DNA from: Archangium violaceum Cb vi76
Lineage (GTDB): Bacteria; Myxococcota; Myxococcia; Myxococcales; Myxococcaceae
DNA: 64,000 bases
NCBI RefSeq assembly: GCF_000733295.1
Contig: NZ_JPMI01000240.1
Coordinates: 103,553-167,552 of the forward strand
Reading direction: 5' to 3'
The notes below the pieces were generated by a model, which had not been told where the DNA came from, searched no databases, and saw nothing but the letters and a program-made list of their open reading frames with translations. The position numbers and the translations under genes were made by a program. Below, piece by piece: positions 62,211-64,000 of this stretch. The first letter of the stretch is position 1. Each line of letters opens with the position of its first letter.

Positions 62211-62687
62211 ATGGCCAAAATCAACAGTCAGCCCCCGAGAACACCCCTCTGGCCCTGGGGCGGCCCCCGCGCGGTCCGCGAGAAGCTGGTCGATCCCTCC
62301 CAGTTCGATCGGAAGAAGCGCAAGGCGGGCAACCCGAAGAGTCCGGCGCTCGCCTCGGCGGCGCTGCTGGACTTCATCGGCCCGGCGCACTCCTCGGAGG
62401 AGCTGCGGCTGCCCACGCCGCCCAACCCGAAGGGGCATGACGCGGACCTGGAGGGCTTCTCGGACCGTCCCTACCTGGGCAGTGTGGCCGGGCGAGGGGA
62501 CAGCGATCAGCGCCAGTTGCTCGAGCGGAGCATGGCGCGCATCAACGCGCCCCCGGAGCGCATGGATCGCCTCAAGGGCCTCTTGCAGCGCGAGGCGCAG
62601 ATGCTGGCGCTGGTGGGCCAGGTCCACTCCGAGGTCCAGGAGATCCAGCGCCGCATGCGCGAGGAGCAGCAGGAGGAGGGGTTCTAG
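62211..62687 (+). CDS. T3SS-cluster accessory protein, unknown
   Basis: This 158-residue protein starts at ATG 62211. A Pro/Lys-rich N-terminus (residues 1-45) is followed by a mixed region (ALLDFIGPAHSSEELRLPTP) and a C-terminal amphipathic coiled-coil (MDRLKGLLQREAQMLALVGQ, then VQEIQRRMREEQQEE). The C-terminal part is of the kind seen in gatekeeper or chaperone-like proteins, but nothing firm can be said. It lies 4 nt before a TPR chaperone gene and is presumably co-transcribed. Confidence 0.65.
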   Translation: MAKINSQPPRTPLWPWGGPRAVREKLVDPSQFDRKKRKAGNPKSPALASAALLDFIGPAHSSEELRLPTPPNPKGHDADLEGFSDRPYLGSVAGRGDSDQRQLLERSMARINAPPERMDRLKGLLQREAQMLALVGQVHSEVQEIQRRMREEQQEEGF

Positions 62688-62691
62688 CGCC

Positions 62692-63168
62692 ATGGCCGCA
62701 TCCGACAGCAACAACCCCCAGGACGAGGCCCGCCTCACGTCGATGGTGCAGCGTTGGGCGGACGGCAAGGCGACGCTGCGCGACGTGCGCGGCTACACGG
62801 ACGATGAGCTGTACGCCATCGCCAAGACGGCCTACATCTTCTTCTACCAGGGCCGCATCGCCGAGGCGCGCACGCTCTTCCAGGGCCTCTACGCCGTGAA
62901 TCCCGCGGACGCCTACTTCGCCAAGGCGCTCGGGGTGGTGGAGATGGCGGCGGGCAATCCGCAGGGCGCACTGGCCGCCTACGACGTGGCCCTCAAGCTG
63001 GATGCCCGGGATGCCCAGGCCTACGTGGGCCGCGCCGAGGTCCGCCTGTCCCTGGGACAGAAGGCGCAGGCCGTGGAAGATCTGCGCCGCATCCCCTCCC
63101 TGGTGGACGCGGATGAGCCGCTGGCCCACAAGGCCGAGGCGATGTTGACGGCGCTGACCCAGCGCTGA
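62692..63168 (+). CDS. TPR chaperone, LcrH/SycD-like, second copy
   Basis: This 158-residue protein starts at ATG 62692, four nt after the previous stop. An N-terminal helix (TSMVQRWADGKATLRDVRGY) leads to three TPR units (YIFFYQGRIAEARTLFQGLY, ALGVVEMAAGNPQGALAAYD, GRAEVRLSLGQKAQAVEDL), the layout of LcrH/SycD class II chaperones. The FFYQGRI.EARTLF string is close to their first repeat. It likely serves a substrate encoded at 63299 or beyond the window. Confidence 0.83.
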   Translation: MAASDSNNPQDEARLTSMVQRWADGKATLRDVRGYTDDELYAIAKTAYIFFYQGRIAEARTLFQGLYAVNPADAYFAKALGVVEMAAGNPQGALAAYDVALKLDARDAQAYVGRAEVRLSLGQKAQAVEDLRRIPSLVDADEPLAHKAEAMLTALTQR

Positions 63169-63298
63169 GCCGACAGATGACCCCTTGGGTCATGGGTTTA
63201 CGAGTTTGCTGGCTTGATCCGGGAATCCATCCATCCCTAACATGGGTGGGGTCGTGCATTGAGACTTCCCGCCTCCCCCCGCAGAAAGAGACGCGCTC

Positions 63299-63913
63299 AT
63301 GTCGAAGAAGCAGAACGCCAACGAAGAGTATCCCCTTCCTGTCGAGCCGCCTGAGCTGGTGGCGAAGCGGGAGAAGCTGCTGGCCGCGCTGGAGAAGCAG
63401 GCCAAGGCCGCCACGGGTACCGCCCAGCCGCTGCTGCGCAAGATGCACGAGCTGGTCGCGAACACGAAGGTGGGCGTGCCTCTGAACGTGAACCTCTACA
63501 CCGACGTCAAGGACGCGTTCATCCGTTTCACGAAGGACCCGGTCCTTCCTCCCCCGACCATCATCATGGAGGTCGTGGAGTTCATGCAGGAGCGTCTGGC
63601 CGCGGTCGGCTTCACCGGCCAGATGGAGTGGCCCGAGGGCGCGCCGCCGATCCCGGCGGGCTTCGTGGGCGCCCTGCTCGAGGGTACTCCCGCCGCGGGT
63701 GGTGCTCCGGCGGCGCCGGCGGCCCCGCAGCGTTCCGCCACTGGCCCGAAGGATGGCTTCGAGGGCTCGGCGCAGCGCAAGAGCGGTATGACGCTCAACC
63801 CGGAGACCGCTCCGGCTCCCGCCGCCCCCGCTGATGCGAACTCCGAGAAGCAGAAGCTCGAGGAGTTCAAGACGTGGATGAAGAACCCCGGCCTCGGCAA
63901 CGTGAAGGGCTAG
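63299..63913 (+). CDS. T3SS-associated protein, unknown
   Basis: This 204-residue protein starts at ATG 63299 after a 130-nt gap that may hold a promoter. It has an N-terminal charged helix (LVAKREKLLAALEKQAKAAT), a central region (VPLNVNLYTDVKDAFIRFTK, MEVVEFMQERLAAVGFTGQM) and an Ala/Pro linker before a short C-terminal FKTWMKNPGLGN motif. No transmembrane segment. The position after a TPR chaperone suggests a chaperoned component. No family was recognised. Confidence 0.62.
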   Translation: MSKKQNANEEYPLPVEPPELVAKREKLLAALEKQAKAATGTAQPLLRKMHELVANTKVGVPLNVNLYTDVKDAFIRFTKDPVLPPPTIIMEVVEFMQERLAAVGFTGQMEWPEGAPPIPAGFVGALLEGTPAAGGAPAAPAAPQRSATGPKDGFEGSAQRKSGMTLNPETAPAPAAPADANSEKQKLEEFKTWMKNPGLGNVKG

Positions 63914-63946
63914 TTTCTCAACCCCTCGATTTTACTGGAGAATACA

Positions 63947-64000
63947 ATGAGCCTCTCTTCCATCGCGAACGCCGGCATCGGAGCAATGGGCAAGCTGTCC
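63947..64000 (+). CDS. 5' end of a gene cut by the window end
   Basis: ATG 63947 is preceded by GGAG at good spacing, and 18 codons (MSLSSIANAGIGAMGKLS) are open to the window end. The small Ser/Ala/Gly/Asn-rich start is compatible with a secreted type III or flagellin-like component. Too short to identify. Confidence 0.6.
   Translation, partial: MSLSSIANAGIGAMGKLS

Overview
The window is high-GC (about 70%), tightly packed bacterial DNA that looks like a myxobacterium of the Cystobacterineae type (Archangium/Cystobacter/Myxococcus relatives). This is inferred from gene content: many lipoproteins with no proteobacterial-style operon context, a mitochondrial-type EF-G, SitAI-like lipoprotein toxin/immunity genes, DUF2243 and LVIVD-propeller proteins, and a flagellum-like non-flagellar type III secretion system. 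No rRNA, tRNA, CRISPR array or insertion sequence was recognised.

Layout. 1-8.4 kb: mixed housekeeping genes on the + strand (a 3' gene fragment, a Rof-like small protein, a solitary DNA methyltransferase, a DAACS symporter, SlyD, an OPT transporter, an Rpn-like PD-(D/E)XK protein with a GRQE repeat, a GlcD-like flavoenzyme). 8.5-16.6 kb: a minus-strand block rich in translation and RNA factors (GST, two ABC-F ATPases, an RGG-tailed DEAD-box helicase, EF-G). 16.9-21.3 kb: RNA-modification enzymes (RsuA/RluB-type pseudouridine synthase, TrmJ-type methyltransferase) and unknowns. 21.4-23.2 kb: a lower-GC, translationally coupled lipoprotein toxin and DUF3396-type immunity pair. 23.4-31.7 kb: envelope proteins, a eukaryote-like CDP-alcohol phosphotransferase, a small graspetide (plesiocin-like) precursor, and a PLD-fold lipoprotein with damaged HKD motifs. 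31.8-41 kb: a peptidase-propeller-barrel fusion, an LVIVD lipoprotein, an EAL protein and outer-membrane proteins. 41-46.5 kb: a GbsR-type regulator followed by an ABC exporter of the LolCDE/MacB class, a LolA-like protein and a beta-barrel, all coupled by start/stop overlaps.

47.8-64 kb (running off the end): a type III secretion cluster in the order substrate-like gene, TPR chaperone, small protein, FliA-like sigma, sctI, sctJ, fliG-like, sctL, sctN, sctO/fliJ, sctP/fliK, sctQ, fliO, sctR, sctS, sctT, sctU, a stand-alone FlhB C-domain, accessory genes and a TPR chaperone. The order mirrors flagellar fliF-G-H-I-J-K-M/N-O-P-Q-R-flhB. It carries FliO- and FliG-like proteins and shows no secretin, so it looks like the early-branching myxobacterial non-flagellar T3SS.

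The two most notable finds are the 67-residue graspetide precursor at 29656-29859, with three exact TTxxxxEE core repeats and no ATP-grasp ligase in the window, and this flagellum-like T3SS with its internal hairpins.
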